Assembly (NCBI GenBank): GCA_022736495.1
Contig: DZCR01000016.1
Span: forward strand, 1-31,893
Reading direction: 5' to 3'
Source: Desulfobacca acetoxidans
GTDB taxonomy: Bacteria; Desulfobacterota; Desulfobaccia; Desulfobaccales; 0-14-0-80-60-11
Length of the DNA: 31,893 bases
Below, piece after piece: positions 19,489 through 26,861 of this stretch. Made by a program: the position numbers and the translations under genes. How positions within the stretch are numbered: position 1 is the stretch's first letter; every line of letters starts with the position of its first letter. The notes under the pieces were generated by a model. It saw only the letters and a program-made list of their open reading frames with translations. It had not been told where the DNA came from and made no database searches.

Positions 19489-19998
19489 CTAAGCGCTGTC
19501 GTCGCCGAGGCCGGCTTTGCGCATTAAGCCGCTGATTCTTCTCTTCATTTCGTCTACCCTGATTTCGGAGAGCTTTTCCCTGCGCTTGGTGTAAACATCG
19601 AATCCCAGGAGGGCCAGGCCATCGATGCAGGACTCCAACTCCAGAAGCTCCTCCCCCAGGTTTTCCTTCCGGATTTCGTCGGCCAACTCCTGGCGAATAA
19701 CATTCTTCAATAAAAAGATGAAGGCCAGGGCCTGGGAGGGCGCAAAATCCTGGAGCGCCCGGATGCGGATGATTTCATCGAGAAAGTTGAGGACCCGCTC
19801 CCGTTCAAAATCCTGGATGAGGACGTTGTAGAGCCCTTCCAGCCCCTCGGAGATGCGGTATCCCATGGGATTGTCGAAGCGGTTTTTTTCCTTGCGCAAA
19901 AAAATTGCCGTCTCCGGGGGATAGCTCTCATAAATCATGGTGAGCCAGCGACCCAGGATGGCAGATTTCTTCGCAGTTAAGTGTGTGGTTATTTGCAT
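19489..19998 (-). CDS. RsbRD_N-like regulatory protein heading the dsr operon
   Basis: 169 residues, all helical by appearance and without cysteine clusters or membrane helices. It resembles the RsbRD N-terminal sensor-type domain (helical non-haem-globin-like fold), with ILGRWLTMIYESYPPETAIFLRKEKNRFDNPMGYRISEGLEGLYNVL near the start (about residues 15-61). Such proteins are often found next to dsrM in sulfate reducers (recalled, not checked). No STAS or kinase domain is attached. It is the first gene after the palindrome-bearing promoter and runs into dsrM with 44 bp between. It may sense redox state or act as an accessory to the complex; neither is demonstrated. Confidence 0.75.
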   Translation of the reverse strand: MQITTHLTAKKSAILGRWLTMIYESYPPETAIFLRKEKNRFDNPMGYRISEGLEGLYNVLIQDFERERVLNFLDEIIRIRALQDFAPSQALAFIFLLKNVIRQELADEIRKENLGEELLELESCIDGLALLGFDVYTKRREKLSEIRVDEMKRRISGLMRKAGLGDDSA

Positions 19999-20038
19999 CA
20001 GACGATTTTAATTTCACCCAAAACCGGATAAGAACATT

Positions 20039-20071
20039 TGAATGTTAAAACATTCACAAATTTAGTGTCAA
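20039..20071 (-). promoter_or_regulatory. dsr operon promoter with palindromic, Rex-like operator
   Basis: On the minus strand a perfect -35 TTGACA (20071-20066) is followed after 18 bases by TAACAT (20047-20042). The -10 box sits inside a perfect 18-bp palindrome (20056-20039) with arms TGAATGTT/AACATTCA and a two-base centre. The sequence TTGTGAA-TGTT-TTAACAT overlapping it matches the known Rex consensus TTGTGAA-N4-TTCACAA in 12 of 14 fixed positions. A repressor bound here would block the promoter. The predicted transcript start is about 35-40 bases before the RsbRD_N-like ATG. Confidence 0.65.
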
Positions 20072-20239
20072 GGAAAAAATGACCGCTGCCCCCACCTGGG
20101 GGCAGGGCACGGGCTTTCCGCCGCTATTACTGGCCAGGGAGGCGGCGTTGCCGGTTTGCGAACCCATAAGAAAAATTACCGTAGCAGCGAGCCAGATCTT
20201 AAACCGGGCGCTGGGCGAATTTTTGTGGTCGGCACCCAT
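20054..20239 (-). CDS. Possible small secreted protein (doubtful)
   Basis: A 61-codon open frame whose product has a signal-peptide look: positive start, hydrophobic FKIWLAATVIFLMG, then a possible cleavage after TGNA. It starts 13 bases after the small membrane protein gene on the same strand. Against it, there is no ribosome site before the ATG, and its last third runs through a terminator hairpin and into the dsr -35 box and operator. It is reported only as a possibility. Confidence 0.2.
   Translation of the reverse strand: MGADHKNSPSARFKIWLAATVIFLMGSQTGNAASLASNSGGKPVPCPQVGAAVIFSLTLNL
20074..20104 (-). terminator. Terminator just upstream of the dsr promoter
   Basis: On the minus strand TGCCCCC (20104-20098) and GGGGGCA (20093-20087) form a 7-bp stem with loop AGGT. 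Seven bases later comes a run of six T residues (20079-20074). It ends the transcript of the small membrane protein gene two bases before the dsr -35 box. Confidence 0.6.
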
Positions 20240-20252
20240 AGGCCGCAGCGCT

Positions 20253-20522
20253 TTAAGCCCCAGGGGGGACCTGGTTCTCCGGGGGCTCTACCTTCACGGG
20301 TGACGGGTCAACCGGGTCCTCGGGCTGGGTGCTGGTCGCCTCGACGGGAGGAGCCAGCCGGTCCCGGAATATCAGGTAAATGAATAAGTAAACATTGGCT
20401 AAAAAGAGCAGCGTCAAGCCCACCAAATAGCTCCGGCCACCCACCCCGATGGCCTGAAGGAGGAATTTGGCTCCCGCAAAGCAAAGGAACAACCGCAGGA
20501 AGAAGCTGAACGCGGTGCTCAT
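20253..20522 (-). CDS. Small two-helix membrane protein, unknown function
   Basis: 89 residues. Two hydrophobic helices (about 3-24 and 28-53) are followed by a proline- and acid-rich hydrophilic tail (about 57-89). ATG at 20522 follows TAGGATG, an acceptable ribosome site. No family is recognised. It sits directly upstream of the dsr promoter, but a terminator separates the two, so a link to sulfite reduction is only positional. Confidence 0.55.
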   Translation of the reverse strand: MSTAFSFFLRLFLCFAGAKFLLQAIGVGGRSYLVGLTLLFLANVYLFIYLIFRDRLAPPVEATSTQPEDPVDPSPVKVEPPENQVPPGA

Positions 20523-21247
20523 GGTTTCATCCTACCCAAACCGGCATGAAATGGCAAGAGATGAGGGGCCTAAGGCTTAAGCCTTGAGAACCGATTCGGC
20601 CTTAAGCCTCATATTGGACGTTGTTGGGCCCAGAAAGGGGTAACGCTGCAGACCCCGGTTAATCCACATTATCAAAACTTTTATATATTTTCAGGAGTTT
20701 CACCCATTACTGGGGACTCCTTCTCCCTATTTCTGCCAAGTGTTAATACGCAAACTATGAATATTTATCTTGACTGGAAGCGCAATTTTAATAATTGGCT
20801 TCAGCTAGCAGATTGGATTGAATTTTATAAATGAGAAACCGCTTATCATCGCCCACGTATACGGTTTTTAGCAACCTGGATATTTCATCAAGAACTGGCA
20901 GACCTCATCCGCCGCCATCCCCGGGTAGTGGCCCTTACCGGCGTCGGGATTTCCGTGGAATCGGGCATCCCGGACCGGGAGAAGGGCAGATGAGGGGATG
21001 AAAAAGAAAAATAGGCTCATCCGCTTTGCTTAAGGGGCCACAACAGATAGAATTCGGGGTATGGAAGATTACCCCATGCATCCCAGGCCAGTTACAGGGA
21101 GGTGAAAGCCTTTGGCCCTCTTATAAGCGGGCACCACTGGGTTTAGGCTAAGCAAAAAGCGTAATAACTTTATACTAATTAATTTCAATATGTTACTTTA
21201 TTGCCACATTACGGGCAAGCAAGGAATCGATTCATTAAAGGAATAAT
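20523..21247. other. Long non-coding stretch with a Sir2 fragment
   Basis: About 725 bases without an intact gene. It contains a stem-loop at about 20570-20610 built on AGGCTTAAG/CTTAAGCCT, an AT-rich part (20680-20830), the Sir2 remnant listed separately, and a GGGGTA/TACCCC hairpin near 21056-21075. The moeA-fusion promoter should lie in the AT-rich last 100 bases (21150-21230), but no confident box was chosen. Confidence 0.4.
20889..20993 (+). pseudogene. Fragment of a Sir2/CobB NAD-dependent deacylase gene
   Basis: The frame reads QELADLIRRHPRVVALTGVG then ISVESGIPD and stops at TGA 20991-20993. This is the N-terminal NAD-binding signature of sirtuins (family: L-T-G-A-G-I-S-x-x-S-G-I-P-D-F-R). 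No start codon is in place (a stop lies 18 bases upstream), the key alanine is valine, the following FR is lost and the remaining 200 or so residues are absent. It is a dead remnant, probably left by a deletion. Confidence 0.7.
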
Positions 21248-23170
21248 ATGAAACGCCGCATCTATCTTAGCATGAAGTCGTTGGAAGAGGCCCGGGAGGT
21301 CTGGTTTGCCCGGTTTGATCTGGACGCCATGACCCGGGCTGAAGAAATTTGCGTGGTGGAGGCCCGGGGCCGGGTGACTGCGGGCCCGGTGATGGCTCAA
21401 CGATCCTCGCCTGCGGCCCACCAGGCCGCCATGGACGGTTTTGCCGTGGCCGCAGCCTCAACCTTCGGGGCGACCCCAGACAACCCGAAGCAGTTGGTTA
21501 TGGGCGAAGAGGCTTTTCCCATCAACACCGGACATCTCATGGCACCCGCGACCGATGCGGTGATCATGGTGGAGCAGGTCCCGGACCCGCAGGCCGATCC
21601 CCTCACGGTGGAGGCGCCGACCTTCCCCTGGCAGCACGTGCGCCGGGTAGGCGAGGATATGGTAGTGGGTGAGATGGTGTTGCCGGAAGGGGTCGCGGTC
21701 ACCCCCTGGGCCCAGGGTGCCTTGCTGGCCGCAGGGGTCACCCGCATCAGCGTCCGCCGCCGGCCACAGGTCGCCATCATCCCCACCGGCACCGAACTGG
21801 TGCCGGTAACGGAGTTGGACCGGGACCTGCCCGTCGGCAAGCTGCCTGAGTTCAATTCCGTCATCCTCTCCGGCTTGGTAACCGAAGCCGGAGGAGTGCC
21901 GATTGTCAAGCCCATCGTTGCCGATAATCCCGAGGCCCTGACCGTGGCGGTAAAGGAAGCGGTGCAGGAAGCCGACATGGTGCTCATCAATGCCGGGTCT
22001 TCCGCGGGTACCGAAGATTATACTTACCAGACCATCGACGCCCTGGGAGAAGTGCTGGTCCACGGCGTCTCCATGATGCCGGGCAAACCCACGGTGCTGG
22101 GGGTAGTGGCGGGCAAGCCCGTCATCGGCAACCCCGGCTATCCCGTATCCGCGGTGTTGTCTTTCGAGCAGTTTGCCGCACCCCTCATCGCCGGGTTGGC
22201 GGGAGTTCGCCTAACACCAAGGCCCACCATGGAAGTCTACCCGGCCCAGAATTTGCCATCTAAGCCGGGCCTGACGGAATTCATCCGGGTCACCTTAGGA
22301 AAGGTGGGGGACAAGGTCATAGCAACACCGCTGCCCCGGGGCGCCGGGACCATCACCTCGTTGGTCAGGGCCGATGGGATGCTCATTGTACCGGCCTTAA
22401 GCGAGGGCCTGGAAGAAAACCGGCCGGTGCGCGCCGAGCTACTGGTGGTGCCGGAAGACATCGAGGGCACCCTGGTGGTGCTGGGCAGCCATGACAATAC
22501 CATCGACCTGTTGGCGACCCTCTTGCGCCGCCGGGACCATCGTCTGCGCCTGTCATCCGGGCACGTGGGCAGCCTGGGGGGTCTGATGGCCCTGCGCCAG
22601 GGCCGGGCCCACCTGGGGGGCAGCCACATGCTGGACCCGGAAACCAACACCTACAACGTGCCCTTCATCCAGCGCTATCTAGCCGGCGTGCCCCTGAAAC
22701 TCATCAACCTGGCCTGGCGGGAGCAGGGCCTGATGGTTGCCCCCGGCAATCCCAAGAATATCAGCTCTGTCAAGGATCTGATCCGTCCCGAGGTGCGGTT
22801 CATCAACCGGCAGCGGGGGGCGGGCACCCGCCTGTTGCTGGATTATCTCCTTCTGGAAAACGGATTGAATGCCGATCAGATTCAAGGTTACGACCGGGAG
22901 GAGTATACTCATATGGCCGTGGCGGTGAATGTTTTCTCCGGCACCGCCGACGTGGGCCTGGGGATTTTGGCCGCGGCCCGGGCCTTGAGCCTGGATTTTA
23001 TCCCGCTCTTGCCCGAGCGCTACGACTTGGTGGTGCCTGAAACCACCTTTGCTGACCCCCGCTTTCAGATCTTACTTACAGTTATCCGCTCCCTGGAATT
23101 TCAAAAGGCCGCGGCCGCCCTGGGAGGCTATGATTTGCAGGATTGCGGTGCTATTCTCTGGGAACAATAG
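21248..23170 (+). CDS. MoeA fused to a periplasmic-binding-like domain
   Basis: 640 residues. About 1-405 is MoeA, molybdopterin molybdenumtransferase, which inserts molybdate (or tungstate) into adenylylated molybdopterin: SPAAHQAAMDGFAV near 55-68, RRVGEDMVVGE, IIPTGTELV, NAGSSAGTEDYT, HGVSMMPGKPT and VIGNPGYPVSAV are all family motifs. About 415-640 is a type-2 periplasmic-binding-protein/LysR-substrate-like domain (VVLGSHDNTIDLLATLL, GSLGGLMALRQGRAHLGGSH, NRQRGAGTRLLLDYLL, TADVGLGILAAA). No signal peptide is present, so the fused sensor acts in the cytoplasm. AAAGGA precedes the ATG at 21248. It probably supplies molybdenum or tungsten enzymes such as formate dehydrogenase. No other cofactor gene is nearby. 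Confidence 0.92.
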   Translation: MKRRIYLSMKSLEEAREVWFARFDLDAMTRAEEICVVEARGRVTAGPVMAQRSSPAAHQAAMDGFAVAAASTFGATPDNPKQLVMGEEAFPINTGHLMAPATDAVIMVEQVPDPQADPLTVEAPTFPWQHVRRVGEDMVVGEMVLPEGVAVTPWAQGALLAAGVTRISVRRRPQVAIIPTGTELVPVTELDRDLPVGKLPEFNSVILSGLVTEAGGVPIVKPIVADNPEALTVAVKEAVQEADMVLINAGSSAGTEDYTYQTIDALGEVLVHGVSMMPGKPTVLGVVAGKPVIGNPGYPVSAVLSFEQFAAPLIAGLAGVRLTPRPTMEVYPAQNLPSKPGLTEFIRVTLGKVGDKVIATPLPRGAGTITSLVRADGMLIVPALSEGLEENRPVRAELLVVPEDIEGTLVVLGSHDNTIDLLATLLRRRDHRLRLSSGHVGSLGGLMALRQGRAHLGGSHMLDPETNTYNVPFIQRYLAGVPLKLINLAWREQGLMVAPGNPKNISSVKDLIRPEVRFINRQRGAGTRLLLDYLLLENGLNADQIQGYDREEYTHMAVAVNVFSGTADVGLGILAAARALSLDFIPLLPERYDLVVPETTFADPRFQILLTVIRSLEFQKAAAALGGYDLQDCGAILWEQ

Positions 23171-23238
23171 GCGGGGGAGGCAATTACCAGGATGATGACA
23201 GGCTAAAGAAGATGCTTTGGCGGCCCAGGCTCAGATCT

Positions 23239-23895
23239 TCATTCCTGCTTTGGCTTTCCCGCCAGTTGAACTTGGGCCAGTCGAGCCTCGATATCCTTTT
23301 TCAGATCGATCATGAGCGCGTCACTGCTGGCGGTATATTCAACGGTGCTGATCTCGGTGAGATTTTCCAGAGAGGCGATCACTGCATCAATTTCCTGGGC
23401 AGCCTGCTGGATCAGGTGCAGGTGCTCCTGACATTCCGGGTCGGGGACGCATTTGAGCAGACGAGCGCTAAAGCCCCCCGTCACCATATTGGCATTCCTG
23501 ATATAGTGGGCCAGGGTAATCATCAATTCCTTTAAGGTTTCCAGGGCGATAAGGTTCCGCTTACATTCCCTCTGCTCTGCAGCCAGTTGCTCTTTCTGGA
23601 GGAACCAGGACCCCACCAGCCAGCCCATGGCTCCTCCCACCACGGCGAAGGCCAGGCCTACGGGCATCAGGTCGGGGCCGAAGGCCTGACGCAACTGCTG
23701 GAGCACGAGCGATACACTCAAGGGGGTGGCAGGATGCCGGTGCCTGAAGTCATAGGCCAGCATGGCCACCGGGTGTACCAGGAGAATGCCGCCCCCCATC
23801 CCGGCCAGGATAAACCACAGCAATTTTAGCTTATTGGCAGATTTTCCCATAAATCCACTCGAAGGCCTGGGGCTGCCGGCGAACTTGTTACCCAT
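23239..23895 (-). CDS. Membrane protein with histidine-kinase-like DHp region only
   Basis: 218 residues: two membrane helices (about 24-48 and 76-99), a charged linker coil (about 100-118), then a helical hairpin resembling a histidine kinase dimerisation/phosphotransfer domain. LAHYIRNANMVTGGFSARLL carries a candidate phospho-acceptor histidine (130) in an H-x-x-R-N context, and EHLHLIQQAAQEIDAVIASLENLTEI forms the second helix. The chain ends without the ATPase (HATPase_c) domain, so it cannot phosphorylate itself. Its first codon overlaps the end of the preceding stress-protein gene, so they form an operon. The start is uncertain: ATG at 23895 lacks a ribosome site, and ATG at 23850 (residue 16) is an alternative. 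Confidence 0.6.
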   Translation of the reverse strand: MGNKFAGSPRPSSGFMGKSANKLKLLWFILAGMGGGILLVHPVAMLAYDFRHRHPATPLSVSLVLQQLRQAFGPDLMPVGLAFAVVGGAMGWLVGSWFLQKEQLAAEQRECKRNLIALETLKELMITLAHYIRNANMVTGGFSARLLKCVPDPECQEHLHLIQQAAQEIDAVIASLENLTEISTVEYTASSDALMIDLKKDIEARLAQVQLAGKPKQE

Positions 23896-24499
23896 ATTTG
23901 GAAAAATAAATCAACCTTTCCATGAATCCCTTTTTTGACCCTTTGGCCTTGGCCCGCAAGAGACGGCGCTCTCTGATCAAGCGGGCTTTGGTTTCCGGAG
24001 GCTCCTCTGACTCGCCATGATCAACGATGATAATGGCGATACCTTTGGCGTGGTCTACGACCTTCTGGGCGACACTGCCCATAAAAAATTTTCTGGCCCC
24101 GGTCATGCCGTGGCGGCCGATGACGATGGTTGAACAGTGTTCCAACTCGGCCTCATCGAGAATATCATCGGCAATATTAGCATAGATGGGCTGATATTTT
24201 ATGCTCAAAGCCTCTGCCGGAATCCCTCCCTGCATCAACTTGTTGCGGGCCTCGTTTAAGATGTCTTCCCACGGTTTTTCCTCTTGATTTTCCCAGTCGG
24301 CGATGGCAGACTCACGTTCTTGACGTTCAGCCTCGTTCAGGATATGTCCATCATCCCACATGGAGGGGGGAAGCTCCGGGAGAATGTGCAGCAGGACGAT
24401 CTGTGTATCCCGCATATGATCAAAGGTTGCGGCTACATACTCAACTGCCCGCATGGACCCTTCAGAGCCGTCCACCGGAATTAACAGCTTTATGGTCAC
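23888..24499 (-). CDS. Universal stress protein with canonical ATP motif and basic tail
   Basis: 203 residues from GTG at 24499. UspA fold: KLLIPVDGSEGSMRAVEYV at the N-terminus and IVIGRHGMTGARKFFMGSVA near the end, which satisfies G-x2-G-x9-G-S, so ATP binding is likely. A basic tail of about 40 residues (RLIRERRLLRAKAKGSKKG) extends beyond the Usp domain and could contact membrane or nucleic acid. The frame opens at TTG 24514, but that codon forms part of AAGGAG, the ribosome site for GTG 24499, so the shorter start is used. It is followed by the DHp-like membrane protein with an eight-base overlap, which suggests a joint signalling function. Confidence 0.85.
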   Translation of the reverse strand: MTIKLLIPVDGSEGSMRAVEYVAATFDHMRDTQIVLLHILPELPPSMWDDGHILNEAERQERESAIADWENQEEKPWEDILNEARNKLMQGGIPAEALSIKYQPIYANIADDILDEAELEHCSTIVIGRHGMTGARKFFMGSVAQKVVDHAKGIAIIIVDHGESEEPPETKARLIRERRLLRAKAKGSKKGFMERLIYFSKYG

Positions 24500-24749
24500 T
24501 GGCAACTCCTTCAAAAACTTACTAATTAATTATAACAATAGTCCTTTTTTATCAAAAAGCCACTCCCAAAAAGCTATGAGGGATCATAAATATAAGATAC
24601 TGGTTTCTACAGGATAATTGGGGTGGCGCATTAAGGGCGGCGCGCTTATTATTATTAAAGATTCTCAGGATTGAAGCCAAAGCTTCTGGCGCCGCGGCCT
24701 CGCCCCTGGCCTGTAAACGCAACCCAAATTTTGCCAAGGAGGAGTATCC

Positions 24750-25322
24750 ATGCAGTTGCAGGGTTCCCAAACCGAAAAAAACCTGCTCATCGCTTTTGCC
24801 GGAGAGGCCCAGGCCCGAAACCGTTATACCTACTATGCCGGCGTAGCCAGGAAGGAGGGGTATGAATACATTGCCGCCGTCTTCCTGGAGACCGCGGAAA
24901 ATGAGAAGGAGCATGCCAAGGTCTTTTTCAAGCACCTGGGCGAAGGTAGCGCCGAGATTGTGGCGGGTTATCCCTTTCACCTGGGGGATACCTTGAGCAA
25001 TTTGCTGGCCGCGGCTGAAGGCGAGCAATACGAATGGACCACTATGTACCAGAATTTTGGCGAGGAGGCGGAAAAAGAGGGCTTTAAGGAGATCGCCAGC
25101 TCTTTCCGGGAGATCGCCAAGGTAGAGCACTTCCACGAATCCCGGTATCGGGCCCTGGTGGAACATGTCAAAAACGGTACCATGTTTAAGCGTGACGAGC
25201 CGGTCACCTGGCACTGCCGGAACTGCGGCTATCTCGTCAAGGGCAAGGAAGCCCCGGAGCTTTGTCCCTCCTGCAAACACCCCCGGGCCTATTACGAGCC
25301 GCTGGCGGAAAATTATCAATAG
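24750..25322 (+). CDS. rbr: Rubrerythrin
   Basis: 190 residues. The N-terminal ferritin-like four-helix domain carries the di-iron glutamates (FAGEAQARNRY, ETAENEKEHAK, AAAEGEQYEW, REIAKVEHFHE). The C-terminal rubredoxin-like domain has C-x2-C...C-x2-C (CRNCGYLVKGKEAPELCPSC). It reduces hydrogen peroxide in anaerobes using electrons from rubredoxin or similar carriers. Length and domain order are standard. AAGGAGGAG precedes the ATG at 24750. It is divergent from the stress-protein operon and followed 14 bp later by plsY. No PerR-like box could be confirmed in the 250-bp divergent region. Confidence 0.96.
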   Translation: MQLQGSQTEKNLLIAFAGEAQARNRYTYYAGVARKEGYEYIAAVFLETAENEKEHAKVFFKHLGEGSAEIVAGYPFHLGDTLSNLLAAAEGEQYEWTTMYQNFGEEAEKEGFKEIASSFREIAKVEHFHESRYRALVEHVKNGTMFKRDEPVTWHCRNCGYLVKGKEAPELCPSCKHPRAYYEPLAENYQ

Positions 25323-25336
25323 GGAAGGGTAACCTG

Positions 25337-25933
25337 ATGTCCCAGGTTTTAGCGTTGGTGATCCTGGCCTATCTGCTGGGTTCCATCCCCTCCGGGCTGT
25401 TGGTCGCACGATGCCTGGGGGGGCCGGACCCCCGGAGTCAGGGTAGCGGTAACCTGGGGACCGCTAATGTCTACCGCGTCATGGGGCGCAAGGCCGGCGC
25501 CCTCACCCTCCTGGGAGACTTAGCCAAGGGGGCCGTGCCAGTGTTTTTGGCGCGATTGACCCTCAGTCCCTTGGGAGCCTGGCAGGATACGGGCGTGGCC
25601 CTGGTGGCCGCCACGGCGGTTTTGGGCCACGTCTTTCCCATATATTTAGGCTTCAAGGGTGGTAAAGCCGTGGCCACCACTTTCGGCGTCATCACTGTGC
25701 TGGCGCCCTGGGCTGCGCTCAACCTAATCCTGGTTTATCTCCTGGCTCTGTCCCAGACCCGGATCTTCTCGGTGAGCGCCCTGATCTGCGCCTGGCTGCT
25801 GCCGGTAGCGGTGGGGCTCTTTAGCGATTCCAAGGTCTATCTGCTCCTGGCCGGGGCCCTCTCGGGCCTTATTCTGGTCTGTCACCGGGCCAACCTGGAA
25901 CGTTTCTTTAAGGGAGAAGAACCGCGGCTTTAG
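25337..25933 (+). CDS. plsY: Glycerol-3-phosphate acyltransferase PlsY
   Basis: 198 residues with about five membrane helices. PlsY transfers an acyl group from acyl phosphate to glycerol-3-phosphate, the first step of phospholipid synthesis. Its three conserved motifs are visible: GSIPSGLLVAR followed by GSGNLGTANVYRVMG (motif 1, about residues 35-49), GHVFPIYLGFKGGKAVATTFG (motif 2) and CHRANLERFFKGEE (motif 3 at the C-terminus). The frame extends into rbr (25262), but ATG at 25337 with AAGGG upstream starts exactly at the first membrane helix. It is co-directional with rbr and the CBS-ACT gene. Confidence 0.95.
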   Translation: MSQVLALVILAYLLGSIPSGLLVARCLGGPDPRSQGSGNLGTANVYRVMGRKAGALTLLGDLAKGAVPVFLARLTLSPLGAWQDTGVALVAATAVLGHVFPIYLGFKGGKAVATTFGVITVLAPWAALNLILVYLLALSQTRIFSVSALICAWLLPVAVGLFSDSKVYLLLAGALSGLILVCHRANLERFFKGEEPRL

Positions 25934-26004
25934 GCGGCAAGCCCAGGTAAGCTGGGGCTTTCTGCCCATGAACCCATCTGCATTTTACCTGATGGAGAAG
26001 AGAC

Positions 26005-26661
26005 ATGCTGATCAAGGATTGGATGACCAAAGAACCCGTTACCATAACGGAAGACACTTCAATGATAAAAGCTATCCATATCATGAAGGAGCGTCGTTTC
26101 CGGCGGCTGCCGGTGGTGACCCTGGGGCGGTTGGTGGGCATGGTAACCGACCGGGACCTGAAGGAGGCGGCACCCTCCAAGGCTACCACCCTGGATGTGC
26201 ACGAACTTTACTATCTCCTGGCCGAACTCCAGGTCAAGGAGATTATGAGCCATAATCCCCTCAGCGTCTCCGAAGATGATACGGTGGAACACGCGGCCCA
26301 GATCATGCTGGACCATACAATCTCAGGTTTGCCGGTGGTGGATGCCAGCGTCAAAGTGGCGGGGATTATCACCCAATCCGACGTCTTCCGGGCCTTTATG
26401 CACATTACCGGCGTCCTCCAAGGCGGCGTGCAGTTCGCTCTGCGGTTGGAAGACCGCCCCGGCCTCATCAAGGAAGTGGTGGACCTGTTGAGGGCCCGGG
26501 GGGCCCGTTTCGTCAGCCTGTTGTCGTCCTACGCTACCACCCAAACAGGCTTCCGGGATGTGTACATACGGGTCAAGGACCTGTCGCCGGAGACGGTGGC
26601 CGCGGCCAAAGAGGAATTGGCCTCCCGCTACGAGCTGCTCTACGTCATTCCGGAGGGGTAA
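26005..26661 (+). CDS. CBS-pair plus ACT domain regulatory protein (AcuB-like)
   Basis: 218 residues. Two CBS motifs (about 1-60, MLIKDWMTKEPVTITEDTSM to VGMVTDRDL; about 76-130, VKEIMSHNPLSVSEDDT to VAGIITQSDVF) form a Bateman module that usually binds adenosine nucleotides. An ACT domain (about 139-215, FALRLEDRPGLIKEVVDLLRARG) usually binds an amino acid or similar small ligand. The arrangement is that of AcuB-like proteins. No enzyme domain is attached, so it is a stand-alone sensor with unknown partner. GGAGAAGAG precedes the ATG at 26005. It is the last gene before a terminator, about 70 bp after plsY. Confidence 0.9.
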   Translation: MLIKDWMTKEPVTITEDTSMIKAIHIMKERRFRRLPVVTLGRLVGMVTDRDLKEAAPSKATTLDVHELYYLLAELQVKEIMSHNPLSVSEDDTVEHAAQIMLDHTISGLPVVDASVKVAGIITQSDVFRAFMHITGVLQGGVQFALRLEDRPGLIKEVVDLLRARGARFVSLLSSYATTQTGFRDVYIRVKDLSPETVAAAKEELASRYELLYVIPEG

Positions 26662-26745
26662 ACCGGTTTTAGGCCACTGGCCGGCGAGCGTCACTGCTCC
26701 CATGCTCAGATTCCGGGCGAGAGTTCGCGTGCCTGTTGGCTGCAG

Positions 26746-26773
26746 AGGGGAGGGGTGACTCCCCTTTTCGTTT
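26746..26773 (+). terminator. Terminator after the rbr-plsY-CBS/ACT group
   Basis: AGGGGAG (26746-26752) and CTCCCCT (26759-26765) form a 7-bp GC-rich stem with a six-base loop, followed by TTTCGTTTTG. It is about 85 bases after the CBS-ACT stop. Confidence 0.75.
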
Positions 26774-26861
26774 TGCATGCGGCTGCCTGGCCTGACATTG
26801 CCTTACATAACATTAATCTCAGTTTAAAAAAGGGTCTAGGTAGCCTGGGAACTCTAAAAGT

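Noticed and set aside
24552..25409. 285-codon open frame on the minus strand opposite rubrerythrin
   Set aside because: It lies exactly antisense to rbr, which has full domain and motif support. Its translation has no recognisable domain and no ribosome site.
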